A stretch of DNA of 64,000 nucleotides from an uncultured Stenotrophomonas sp. (GTDB lineage Bacteria > Pseudomonadota > Gammaproteobacteria > Xanthomonadales > Xanthomonadaceae), in contig NZ_CAJYVQ010000011.1 in NCBI RefSeq assembly GCF_913778665.1, positions 62,001 through 126,000 of the forward strand, written 5' to 3'. This document shows positions 45,797 to 54,560 of this stretch, in pieces (within the stretch, counting starts at the first letter, position 1; each line of letters opens with the position of its first letter). A program made the position numbers and the translations under genes. The notes beneath the pieces are model-generated. The model was not told where the DNA came from and did no database searches. It worked only from the letters and a program-made list of their open reading frames with translations.

Positions 45797-47995
45797 TTAA
45801 TATTTCGGGACTTCCTCTTCCTCGTCCATTCTAATTTGTAATGTTCTACTCTCCGATTCATTAAGCGAGGGCGAATAGGTCATCAAGAATATTAATGACA
45901 GTAGACGTGTTCCGCTTGCTATGGCTGGCAATGATGAGATCGCGGGCGTAGGGGGATGCGCCTGCGCAGCAGATATCGGAGCTCCCTTCAGGTCAAATCG
46001 ACTCCAAGTGCCAGCGGGGGTCTTTGTCTTCCAGTAGCCTCTCGGAGCAGAAGGTGGGCCGCCGTTCTTGCCGTCAGGGACGTATCTACAGAATGTCTTT
46101 TCAGACCCCTTCCCTGCGCCGTAGAACGAGCCCGGCGGCTGGCCTGGGGCGGATGTCCAGGGGCCTCCTGGTACGTTAGAGGGGGGGGTCATCCCGGGCG
46201 AGTAGGCCTGAAGTCCAAGTTCGTCCCTGAGGGTTATGGGATTTCCTTCCGCATACGAGTAGGTGCCGACTCCCCCTTGGAGCCCAATCGGATCACTCTG
46301 CACATAGCGCCCAATGGTCGCGTCGTAGTCCCGGAATCCGTTGTACCACAGCCCACTCTCGGCATCGTAGTACTGCCCCGGGAAGCCGATGTTCAACCCT
46401 CCGATATTGTCCTGCAGTACGCTTCTGCCGTACGCGTAGTTGTACGCCTTCCATACCATCTGCTGGCTGTTGTTGGTCGCGTGCTCTGGTCGCCCCAGAT
46501 GGTCGGTATGCACATGGCTTATCTGCCCGCTGCGCGCAATGCCCACCAGCTCCCCGTCAAACCACAGGTAGTTCGTCCACGCAGCCTGGGTCTGCTCGGC
46601 GAGCAGCTGGTTCTGCCCCTGGTAGAAATACAGGCTGGCACTCTGGCTGTTGCGCTTGCCTACCCGCTGTCCAAATGCATTGAGCAGGTACTGGGTCGAC
46701 AGCCCTCCAATGTTGCTCTGCTCCATGCGATTGAATGGCCCATAGGTCCATGTCGACGTGCTGGCGCCGTCAGTCTCGCTGATGCGGTTTCCGAGGCCAT
46801 CGAACTGGTAGCTGCGGCTTACGCCCGGGGCGGTGTACCCCTGAATTCGATTGCTCTGCGGATCGATGTTGTAGGTGGTGAGCTGATTGCCCGTCTGGTA
46901 GCTATTGTAGTTTCCGCCCGCATCGTAACCCAGCGTGTGGCTTGCGCCAGCGCGCTGAAGCTGGGTTAGCCGGCTAAGCGCGTCGTAGCCGAATATCTGG
47001 GTGCGATTGGCATCGACATCGTCACCGATGCGGGTGATCTCGTTGTCCGCGTTGTAGCTGTAGTTGGTGCGACTCACCGGGCTGGTGTCCGGTCGCCTTA
47101 CTGCCATAGCCTCCAGGCGCCCGCTGGAATCCAGTGCGTAGGTTCGGGTAAGCCCATTGCCATGTGCAAGGCTCTTTCGGGTACCAATTGCCGTGTAGGT
47201 GGTATCAGCGATGACGGTGTGGGCTGTCGCCCCAATGGTGAGCTGGAGCGACTTTGCCTGCCCCAGTGAAGTATAGGAATAGCGGGCGACCGCACCATCG
47301 GGATAGGTCAGAGTCGAAAGCCGCCCCAAGGCATCGAACGCGTACGACGTGGTCTGTTCCGTCGTGGCGCCGCCCAGCGTGTTGCGATCCTTGCGGCTGG
47401 TCATTTGCCCTTCGGCGTTGTACGCGAAGCTGTTGCTCGCCCCTGGTGCACTGGAGGCGCACAGTCTTCCCTTCCCACCAATGCAGCTGTCGTAGCTGAA
47501 TGTCTGCTGCTGCCCTTCTGCAGTAACGCTCGTCGCGCGGCCCAGGCCATCGTATCCGTAGCCAACTACGCTTCCATCATTCCGGACGGTGGCGATACGC
47601 AAGCCACTCGCATCGTACTGATGATCAGTGACACCCGTATCTGGGCTGTTCTGCTTCCACAGTTGGCCAAACCCGTCGTACTCGTAGGTAGTGGTCAAGC
47701 CTCGCGGGTCACTGACCCGCGTCAGTCGATCGCCGAGATCGTAGGAGAAATGGGTGGCCCCATTCGCAGCATCGATGGACTGAACCATGCGCCCCAGCGG
47801 GTCATAGCTCATCTTCGTCACCCGGTTCTGCGAATCGGTGATCTGCGTGACGCGCCCTTCCGCGTCGTAGCTGTAACGCACGTTCAAGCCGCTGGCGGAG
47901 GTCTCGGCAATCACCCTGCCGAGCTCGTCATACTCGTAATTGGTCGCAACCATGACGGTATTCATCGCCATGAGAGTCAATGTGATCAGTGACAT
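45797..47995 (-). CDS. Rhs/YD-repeat protein with variable C-terminal toxin tip
   Basis: 732 residues. Continuous YD repeats (YEYDELGRVIAETSASGLNV, YSYDAEGRVTQITDSQNRVT and many more), the Rhs core end ([20 protein letters not shown] ... [20 protein letters not shown] ... [14 protein letters not shown]), then a 150-residue tip containing SEKTFCRYVPDGKNGGPPSA and RGYWKTKTPAGTWSRFDLKG, presumably the toxin. The start at 47995 shares one base with the stop of the upstream 1080-residue Rhs gene (TGATG), so the shell is made as two polypeptides. The N-terminus is hydrophobic (MSLITLTLMAMNTVMVA). Confidence 0.85.
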   Translation of the reverse strand: MSLITLTLMAMNTVMVATNYEYDELGRVIAETSASGLNVRYSYDAEGRVTQITDSQNRVTKMSYDPLGRMVQSIDAANGATHFSYDLGDRLTRVSDPRGLTTTYEYDGFGQLWKQNSPDTGVTDHQYDASGLRIATVRNDGSVVGYGYDGLGRATSVTAEGQQQTFSYDSCIGGKGRLCASSAPGASNSFAYNAEGQMTSRKDRNTLGGATTEQTTSYAFDALGRLSTLTYPDGAVARYSYTSLGQAKSLQLTIGATAHTVIADTTYTAIGTRKSLAHGNGLTRTYALDSSGRLEAMAVRRPDTSPVSRTNYSYNADNEITRIGDDVDANRTQIFGYDALSRLTQLQRAGASHTLGYDAGGNYNSYQTGNQLTTYNIDPQSNRIQGYTAPGVSRSYQFDGLGNRISETDGASTSTWTYGPFNRMEQSNIGGLSTQYLLNAFGQRVGKRNSQSASLYFYQGQNQLLAEQTQAAWTNYLWFDGELVGIARSGQISHVHTDHLGRPEHATNNSQQMVWKAYNYAYGRSVLQDNIGGLNIGFPGQYYDAESGLWYNGFRDYDATIGRYVQSDPIGLQGGVGTYSYAEGNPITLRDELGLQAYSPGMTPPSNVPGGPWTSAPGQPPGSFYGAGKGSEKTFCRYVPDGKNGGPPSAPRGYWKTKTPAGTWSRFDLKGAPISAAQAHPPTPAISSLPAIASGTRLLSLIFLMTYSPSLNESESRTLQIRMDEEEEVPKY
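46278..46518. repeat. Rhs core direct repeat, main gene copy
   Basis: Partner of 45056-45296 in the same orientation, 1.2 kb away. Exchange would delete the current tip and its immunity gene and install the orphan tip. Confidence 0.8.
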
Positions 47996-50900
47996 CAGCG
48001 CGGCACCTCGCAGTCAAGGCCAGACGGGCCGGAACACCCACCCATGACGTTCTCGACGCCGATACTGACTGTCGGCCGCGGCCCCCACCCTGTCCCGCCC
48101 GTCGCCATCTGTGCCACATAGGTGTACACCCAGCTGCCGGTACCCCCGGGGTTCGGTGGCTCTACTTCAATGGTGAACGTTGCCACGCCTCCGGGCGGAA
48201 TATTGCCGGGCAGTCCGCGCCTCTGGTCCAGCCGTTCCAGGCCCCAGGCCAGGTAGGTGTTGCCGTCCCAGATGACATTGCCGGTATTGCGCACCTGTGC
48301 CGTCAGCGTGCTGCCACCACCGCCCTGGATGAACTCCGGATTGGCATTGAAGGTGATGAACTTGGCACTGCGAACGATCGCCGGAACCGCGAAGCTGCCC
48401 GATCGATTGATCAGCAGATGCTGTTGGCCTGCGGGAGAAATTGCGTGGATGAAAATTGGCTTCCCGGCGTGGGCCTCGCGCACTGCCGTACTCAAAGGCA
48501 ACCGGAATCGATACGCCGATCCCTGGGCCTGGCAGGCGTTGGCAATGCTGGCGTCACTGGCCAGATCTGCCCTGCCGGAGACCACGAAGGTGCCTGCCCC
48601 CGCAGGGCCTCCAACATAGGCATGTACATCGATGGAGCTGTTCACCCCCACCGAGCAGGCCCAGCCCTCGACATGGTAGTTCCAGCCGGCATCATTGCTG
48701 ACGCCGCCGACATCGCCGATGACCGTTGCGGTGGGAATGGCGAAGGCGCCCGAGTTGCCGAGTGGCTTGTTGAACGCGGCACCCTGCGGTGAAAGCCCGT
48801 AGACGGTGACGGTCTTTCCGCCGAGCTGCTGGCGCTGGGCCAGCGAAATCGGCAACTGGAATCGATAGGCGCTTCCGTTGGCTTGGCAGGCTGCGGCGAC
48901 ACCGGCCTCACTGGCGAGGCCTGCCTGGGCTCCCCCCAGGAATGTGCCGCCATCGGCATAGCCATGCACGTCGATGGAGCTATTTGAGCCGGTGCTGCAT
49001 GCCCAGCCCCGCAGGAACCAGTTCCAGCTTCCGTCGTGGGTCAGCTCATCGATCGCGCCCGTGATGGTGCTTCCCAGCGGATAGTCGGTATGGGCGATTT
49101 CCTTGTGGGTGACGTTCGAGGCGGCATCGTAGCTGTAGCGGGTCCAGGCGTAGGTGCCATCACCAAGTGGCTTTACTTCAGACTGCAAGCGGCGCGCAGC
49201 GTCGTACTGATAGCGCTCGATGACCCCGTCCGGCCGGGTCAGGCTGGCAACGTTGCCTGCGCCGTCGAATCCGTATGTGGTGGTTGCCCAGCCGCTGCCG
49301 ACGCTGTCGCGTTGGCTCGTCACCCGGCCGCGCGCATCGTAGCTGTACTCCCTGGCCTCGCCATTGGCCTGTGTCACCCGCGTCGGCCTGCCCAGGCCGT
49401 TGTAGCCGCTGAATCCGGTGCTATGCCCCAGTGCATTGGTGATGCTGAGCAGGTCGCCCTGGGCGCTGAAGGTGGAGGTGACATCGTCCTGGGCCAAGGG
49501 GCCATCGACCTTCATCGATGCTTTCAGGCCATTGGCGTGGTAGGTGTAACTGTAGTTTGTGGTTCTGCTTTGATTGGCAACGCCCTTCGAGCTGAGGTTG
49601 CGTACGGTTATCGATGCGACATTGCCGCGCGGATCATAGGTGTACGACGTTTCCCGATCGCCTGCCACTGTCACTTTGGTTCGACGATTACGCGTGGTGT
49701 CCCATTCGAACGTCGTGGTGCGCTGGGCGGGAGTGCCCGTTGCCTCGGTCTGCTTCAGCAGATAGCCCTGCGGGCTGTAGTCGAAGTCGGTGAGGTTGTC
49801 GGCGAAGTCATGCACCAGATCGGGGTATCCGTTCGCGTCGTAGCTGCGCTCCTTGTAGCTGGCGGCGCAACGCGGGGATGCGGCCCCGGTCACCGACGTC
49901 TGCCGCCCATCCTCATAGGCATAGGTGGTTGTGCGCCCCAGGGGATTGGTCTCGATGGTCTTGATCTTGACTGGGCGCTGCTTGCTGTAGAGCGTTGCAG
50001 AGAGTGCGACATTGCCCGCCCCGGAGAGACCGGCGGACATCGCCAGCGGAACGCTGCCGCCTGGCAGTGATCGTGGCTGGTAGCACACGCCGCCTTCGCA
50101 CCAGCCCCGCTCTTCTTCCGAGTACGGACCGCCCGGCCGGGTGGGCGACGGCGGAGGCAGAACGGGCTCCGTGCTTTCGACAACGTAGCTGAAGAGGTGG
50201 CGTTCAGCACCGCCGGCATGCTCGGAAAGGATCGCGCGCCTTTCTGCGTCGTAGGCAAAGGTGGAGTAGCGCACACCGTTGAACGATTTGCCGGTGAGGC
50301 CGCCCGGATAACGATTGTCTTCGTAGTGATAGGTGATGGTGGTCGTTGGCGCGCCTGGCAACGTGGTTGATGCCAGCCGCCCCCGCCCTGTGCCGAAGAC
50401 ATTCGGCGAATAGCTGTACTGATAGACGTTGCCCGCCGGGTCGGTCACTTGCGTTACCTGCCCGCCCGTCCAGGTGAACTTCACCTGGCGACCGGACGCA
50501 TGAGTGACCGTCTGCAGGTACTTGCTGTTGTATGCAAAATCCCAGGCGACACCCTGCTCGTTGCGCAGCTGGATGATGTAGCCATCTGCGTTGTAACGTT
50601 CGGTACCGTTCTCATCGTTGTGCAGCGAGTAGCTGCCGTCCGTGTTCTTGATGATGTAGGCAATCGGCTGTGCCTTGTCTTCGTTCCATCGCCCGGTGGC
50701 TGGGTCCAGCAGGAACTTGATGCGGCGACCATCCGGTCGTTGATTCCAGGCGGTGAACTGGTCGGCAGAGAGCACGATCGAGTAGTCGAAACTGCTCAGC
50801 CAGTGATTGCCGAACAGCCCGGTGGCGCTCCAGTGATGGTTGTAGCTGCGCTGCAGATACAGGCCCATTTCGCCGCCACTGGCGAAATCGAGCTCATGCT

Positions 50901-51237
50901 CCACCTTGTTGCCGGTGTAAAGAATGACCGGATTGCCCTTCGCTTCTCCGCAGTCTCCGCTACGGTCGTCGGTCTCCTGCTCCTTGGCGGTTTGTGTGGG
51001 CTCTGAGCCGCCGCCACCGCCGCCAAAGTCGCCTAGAGAATCTCCGGGCCCGAGCCCTGGCTCAAACCAGAAGAAGGAGCCTGAGAACGGATCCCAGTGC
51101 CTCATTCGCGTTTCGACCTTATCCATGGTCTTCATGGCGGTCGCCGGAGGGCTGCTTACCAGGCCTCCGCAGAAACTGAGTGCGGGTAGGAAAAGTAGAA
51201 CTCTGGAACGGGACTTACCTGTCGTGCCGAGCTTCAT
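47995..51237 (-). CDS. Secreted Rhs/YD-repeat shell protein, N-terminal half of the Rhs system
   Basis: 1080 residues. Signal peptide region SRVLLFLPALSFCGGLVSSP, then the DUF6531-like opening GEAKGNPVILYTGNKVEHEL and HHWSATGLFGNHWLSSFDYS, many YD repeats (for example YDARGRVTSQRDSVGSGWAT), and a C-terminal half with two similar beta domains (GWACSTGSNSSIDVHGYADG and GWACSVGVNSSIDVHAYVGG) and a NEW3/CARDB-like domain (FTIEVEPPNPGGTGSWVYTY). No VgrG/PAAR domain, so export by Sec rather than type VI is suggested. The stop overlaps the 732-residue gene start by one base. Confidence 0.85.
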   Translation of the reverse strand: MKLGTTGKSRSRVLLFLPALSFCGGLVSSPPATAMKTMDKVETRMRHWDPFSGSFFWFEPGLGPGDSLGDFGGGGGGSEPTQTAKEQETDDRSGDCGEAKGNPVILYTGNKVEHELDFASGGEMGLYLQRSYNHHWSATGLFGNHWLSSFDYSIVLSADQFTAWNQRPDGRRIKFLLDPATGRWNEDKAQPIAYIIKNTDGSYSLHNDENGTERYNADGYIIQLRNEQGVAWDFAYNSKYLQTVTHASGRQVKFTWTGGQVTQVTDPAGNVYQYSYSPNVFGTGRGRLASTTLPGAPTTTITYHYEDNRYPGGLTGKSFNGVRYSTFAYDAERRAILSEHAGGAERHLFSYVVESTEPVLPPPSPTRPGGPYSEEERGWCEGGVCYQPRSLPGGSVPLAMSAGLSGAGNVALSATLYSKQRPVKIKTIETNPLGRTTTYAYEDGRQTSVTGAASPRCAASYKERSYDANGYPDLVHDFADNLTDFDYSPQGYLLKQTEATGTPAQRTTTFEWDTTRNRRTKVTVAGDRETSYTYDPRGNVASITVRNLSSKGVANQSRTTNYSYTYHANGLKASMKVDGPLAQDDVTSTFSAQGDLLSITNALGHSTGFSGYNGLGRPTRVTQANGEAREYSYDARGRVTSQRDSVGSGWATTTYGFDGAGNVASLTRPDGVIERYQYDAARRLQSEVKPLGDGTYAWTRYSYDAASNVTHKEIAHTDYPLGSTITGAIDELTHDGSWNWFLRGWACSTGSNSSIDVHGYADGGTFLGGAQAGLASEAGVAAACQANGSAYRFQLPISLAQRQQLGGKTVTVYGLSPQGAAFNKPLGNSGAFAIPTATVIGDVGGVSNDAGWNYHVEGWACSVGVNSSIDVHAYVGGPAGAGTFVVSGRADLASDASIANACQAQGSAYRFRLPLSTAVREAHAGKPIFIHAISPAGQQHLLINRSGSFAVPAIVRSAKFITFNANPEFIQGGGGSTLTAQVRNTGNVIWDGNTYLAWGLERLDQRRGLPGNIPPGGVATFTIEVEPPNPGGTGSWVYTYVAQMATGGTGWGPRPTVSIGVENVMGGCSGPSGLDCEVPR

Positions 51238-51770
51238 GCTCTCTCCGGGTTCCTATTGGGGGTGATTCGCACTTGGCGAACCTCACCTGAATGTTGCACT
51301 CATATTTGTGAAGGCTAACAGCAGATTAAGCAAAGTGGAAGAGCCGTGAAGTGTGATAGGTAACGGGACTCGGGCGCTTGATCGCCAACCGATGAAGCAC
51401 GGCGCTACGCAGCCGGTGCTGCCAGCCAGGGAGGCAGAAATGCTGCCTCCATTCTTTGCTTGCCGATGAAGACACCGCGGGCGGACATGCATTGCGCGCA
51501 CGACCGGGTCATGCGGCGATGCGGAATTAGAGTCAATTAACGTGACGCGTCACATTCGACTACCCCCCTTACTCAATCCCCCTGTGCCAGACCGGGCGCT
51601 GGCCCCAGCAACGACGGGGCTGCATGCATTCCCATATCGCAATCCAGTTCCATCTCCCAGGACTCATCAGCTTTACAGCGCATCCGACTGGCAGCCGGCT
51701 TGCCTGAAGTTCGGCGCCCGCGCGGAGTGAGGGATGTTGACGGAAGCCAGCCCGGCCTCGGCCTGTCGCA
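51238..51770. other. Intergenic region upstream of the Rhs operon and cassette copy 2
   Basis: No convincing gene. Contains the CGTGACGCGTCAC palindrome at 51541 and probably the leftward Rhs promoter (AT-rich stretch about 51290-51360). Confidence 0.4.
51541..51553. repeat. Palindrome CGTGACGCGTCAC
   Basis: Perfect core GTGACGCGTCAC, compensated form of the zot-end palindrome of the phages, here without a recognisable phage gene. Confidence 0.4.
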
Positions 51771-51958
51771 ATCGTAAAAAGCGCTTGCCAGTCGGCACCA
51801 CTCCGTGCGGTGCCGGCTGGCAATCCGTCGGCCGGCTATGGCGGGCGGTGCCTGGGGGCCTTGCGCCCGCCGGTCTGATTGCACACCGGGTTTCGAACCT
51901 CGCACCGTCCGCCACCTTTATCGGTGGCGGCTTCTGCCTGCCCGCATGGAGCCCTGCC
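51771..51958 (+). ncRNA. Structured leader of cassette copy 2
   Basis: Same elements as 35931-36119: first hairpin GCCAGTCGGCACCAC / GGTGCCGGCTGGC, GTCGGCCGGC, GGCGGGC...GCCCGCC pair, and the CCGCCACC - TTTATC - GGTGGCGG hairpin before the start codon. Sequence differences in the first hairpin preserve pairing. Confidence 0.5.
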
Positions 51959-52315
51959 ATGACCACCCGCTACTCCCCTGCCCCGCAACCGATCCAGGAA
52001 GATCCCACGAACGGCCCTGCACTGGACCAGAACACCCTCATTGCCCTGCTGCACAGCATCGGCTCGGGCGCCGCCTCCGATGGCCAGCCCTGGCCAGAGC
52101 GCCACCAGATGCCGGGCCGACGCATCGCCCAGGCCGATGGCGACTACTCGCTGGCGGGCCTTCGCGTGGTGCTTGAGATCCTGCTAGCCGCGCAACGTGC
52201 GCGCGAGAACGACGAGCCGGAGCAGGACGTCGCCCCGCGGATCATGGAGGGCCAGATCATGGCCGGGCTGGGGCTCACGTCACACGCCAGCGATCGGGTA
52301 CGGCCGGAGCCCTGA
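51959..52315 (+). CDS. 118-residue cassette protein, copy 2
   Basis: LDQNTLIALLHSIGSGAASD, PWPERHQMPGRRIAQAD, GLRVVLEILLAAQRARENDE. Same length and start context (GGAGCCCTGCC) as the copy at 36120. Differences are mostly conservative, indicating selection. Function unknown. Confidence 0.72.
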   Translation: MTTRYSPAPQPIQEDPTNGPALDQNTLIALLHSIGSGAASDGQPWPERHQMPGRRIAQADGDYSLAGLRVVLEILLAAQRARENDEPEQDVAPRIMEGQIMAGLGLTSHASDRVRPEP

Positions 52316-52395
52316 GTGGCAGTGTGGCGCTCGGCTGCCACGGCACTCTGCCTGGCGGCAGTGGTTGCGGCACAGATCAAGTGGCCGCCCCCCCA

Positions 52396-52785
52396 ATGCC
52401 CTTGCAGCACGCGCTCCAGAACATCTCCGACGATCACCTTTCACGGCTGCGCCGCCAAACGACGCAATTCGTGGAGGCTCGACCAGGTCACGGTTTCCAG
52501 TTCGTCGAGCGGCACCGAGATGCCGAGTTCCAAATTCATTGCCGAGGCATACCCGTGCTGTGGCTGGAGAGGCGCTCGCACCATCTTCTGTTGCAGGTCT
52601 TACTGGACGCGACGCGGTGGGCGCCCGCCGTTGTGCGGTTGCGGGTGCTCCTCCAATGGCAGTTGACGCCGCTGGATTACCTGGAGGAGGTACTGGCTGG
52701 TGTGCCGGAGCCCGTTCTGTTGGATCGGGTGCTGCAGATTCTCGCTAGTGATGTGCCTGATCGGGCGCGATGTGGCGTGCCTTAG
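52396..52785 (+). CDS. ~130-residue second cassette protein, copy 2
   Basis: MPLQHALQNISDDHLSRLRR, QFVEARPGHGFQFVERHRDA, LLWLERRSHH-type core, LLQWQLTPLDYLEEVLAGVP. Start at 52396 aligns with the copy 1 start. A SMAG repeat overlaps the stop, as in copy 1. Confidence 0.62.
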   Translation: MPLQHALQNISDDHLSRLRRQTTQFVEARPGHGFQFVERHRDAEFQIHCRGIPVLWLERRSHHLLLQVLLDATRWAPAVVRLRVLLQWQLTPLDYLEEVLAGVPEPVLLDRVLQILASDVPDRARCGVP

Positions 52786-52807
52786 TCGAGCATGGTTCGA
52801 CTCTGCA
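52782..52807 (-). repeat. SMAG-like stem-loop repeat
   Basis: AGTCGAGC / GTTCGACT stem with loop ATG and a CTGCAGAG head, a diverged SMAG. It closes cassette copy 2 just as the SMAG at 36946 closes copy 1. Confidence 0.65.
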
Positions 52808-52846
52808 GGGCTGCGGGCAGCGAGGGTTCGGGCTCCGGCTCTACCG

Positions 52847-53515
52847 CTAGTCACCTGCGCGACGCGCGTTGGCACCGTGATCGTGCGACTCAACCCCGGC
52901 ATCAATCCAGCCCAAACACCGCGCACGCGCGAGATCTTCTGGCGTGTCGATATCCAGGCCCAGTTCCGGTGCCTGCAGGACATGCACCGTATCGGCAGGA
53001 AGTTGCCGCAGGCGCGCTCCGAAGCCGCGGTCACCGGTTGCGCCCGCAGAAGTGAACCATACGCGCGGCACTACCGCGGGAACGCCAAGCGCGTTGCCAT
53101 GATGGGTACCCGCGCACCCTGACGCCGAGACGCGGGCACCCGAAAGCAGCGCCTGCAGATGGGAGTGCTCGATTGCGGGCTGGTCACATGCCACAACCAT
53201 CACCGCATTCGCCGTGGGCAGCAGGTGTGCGCCGGCAACCTGCAGACTGCTCGCCAGGCCGCGCTCCCAGTGGTGGTTGGCGACCGGAGTGGCATCCAGC
53301 CCGGCAATGCTGGATGTCACGGCCTGTGCGTTCGCGCCCACCACGACCAGGACCTGCGCTGGCGCGAGCTCCAGCGCCAACCGCGCCACGCGATGTACCA
53401 GCGCCTCGCCCTGCCGGGTTAGAAGCTGCTTGGGCTGGCCAAGTCGGGTGCTCCCGCCGGCGGCAAGCACGACGACGGCATGCGCGTCAGTCACCTGCGG
53501 TGCGCGCTTCGCCAT
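52847..53515 (-). CDS. Molybdenum cofactor nucleotidyltransferase (MocA/MobA-like)
   Basis: 222 residues. VVVLAAGGSTRLGQPKQLL is the nucleotide-binding signature of MobA/MocA-type GTP or CTP transferases, followed by VMVVACDQPAIEHSHLQALL and a C-terminal LDIDTPEDLARAR. MocA makes molybdopterin cytosine dinucleotide needed by PaoABC-type enzymes. Overlaps the XdhC-like gene by 25 bases and is last in the operon that begins with the 2Fe-2S subunit, which supports this role. Confidence 0.87.
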   Translation of the reverse strand: MAKRAPQVTDAHAVVVLAAGGSTRLGQPKQLLTRQGEALVHRVARLALELAPAQVLVVVGANAQAVTSSIAGLDATPVANHHWERGLASSLQVAGAHLLPTANAVMVVACDQPAIEHSHLQALLSGARVSASGCAGTHHGNALGVPAVVPRVWFTSAGATGDRGFGARLRQLPADTVHVLQAPELGLDIDTPEDLARARCLGWIDAGVESHDHGANARRAGD

Positions 53516-54558
53516 TGCTGCAGCTGCGCGGCAATGCTGAGCGAAATCGCCTCTGGCCCCCGGCCGCCGATGCTCAGGCCGACCGGTGACCGAAGTCTCG
53601 GGGAGAGGCGGTGGCGCTGATCCGGTGTCAGCAGCTTGAACAGGTCCTCGCGCCTTCGCCGCGGCCCCAGCAGTCCAATGAACGCGACGTTGGTATCAGC
53701 CAGGGCCACCAGCGCCTCCCGGTCCAGTTCGAAATCGTGATGCATCACCAGTGCCGCGTCGCACGGGTCGACATGAAGGGCCTCGGCCGGGCTGGTCTGA
53801 AGATGCGCATCCGCACAGTGCCCGGCTGAGGCCCAGCGCGCTCGACGTTCGGCCACGCTGACCCGCCACCCCAGGCCCCGCAGCAACGGAACCAGGAAGG
53901 GCGTTTCGGGACCGCCCCCCAACACCAGGGCTCGCGGAAGCCGGGGCAACGGCAAACGCCACGCACCCTCACCAAAGGGCTGCATACCGTCCATCGGATG
54001 CAGTTGCCACGCCCGCTCGCGACGGCCTGCGCGGAAAACGATCTGCCCCGATGCGCGAAGCTCGCGCTGTAGTGGCACACCCTCGCGCAGCCATGCCTCG
54101 ATGACAACGTCGATGCCGGCCATGGCACGCAATGGCAGAAGCGCAATCCGCAGCCGACCACGGCACCCAAGCGCGGACCCACTCAGCAGGTCCTCGTCAC
54201 TGCGCGTGTCGATCTCGATCCAATCGACCTGCCCCGCCGCGCTTACCTGCTCTGCGCGTCGCGCGAGCTCGGGCTCCAGGCATCCGCCGCTGAGCCAGCC
54301 AACCTGGCTGCCGTTGCAGAACAGCACCATGTCGCCGGCACCGGCGTAGGTAGAGCCATCGGTATCCAGCACCAGCGCCAGCACGGCGTGCTCCCCCGAG
54401 CGCACGCGCGTCAAAGCCGTCTCAAGCACGCCGCGCGGGCTGCCTTCGGCGAGGAAGCCCGGCGCTGCGGACAGGTCTTCGGCAAGATCGCCGGGCTCCC
54501 CTCTGCCTGCCGCTGAAGCTTCCGGCGCGGGTGAGGCTACGGATCTCTCCATGCGCAA
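53491..54558 (-). CDS. XdhC/PaoD-like molybdenum cofactor maturation protein
   Basis: 355 residues. N-terminal XdhC domain (VLALVLDTDGSTYAGAGDMV, GWLSGGCLEPEL with the conserved GCLE) and a C-terminal Rossmann domain (RALVLGGGPETPFLVPLLRG, then AFIGLLGPRRRREDLFKLL). Such proteins bind and sulfurate Moco and insert it into xanthine dehydrogenase family enzymes. Two bases separate it from the molybdopterin-binding subunit stop/start, same strand. Confidence 0.88.
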   Translation of the reverse strand: MRMERSVASPAPEASAAGRGEPGDLAEDLSAAPGFLAEGSPRGVLETALTRVRSGEHAVLALVLDTDGSTYAGAGDMVLFCNGSQVGWLSGGCLEPELARRAEQVSAAGQVDWIEIDTRSDEDLLSGSALGCRGRLRIALLPLRAMAGIDVVIEAWLREGVPLQRELRASGQIVFRAGRRERAWQLHPMDGMQPFGEGAWRLPLPRLPRALVLGGGPETPFLVPLLRGLGWRVSVAERRARWASAGHCADAHLQTSPAEALHVDPCDAALVMHHDFELDREALVALADTNVAFIGLLGPRRRREDLFKLLTPDQRHRLSPRLRSPVGLSIGGRGPEAISLSIAAQLQQWRSAHRR

Positions 54559-54560
54559 CG

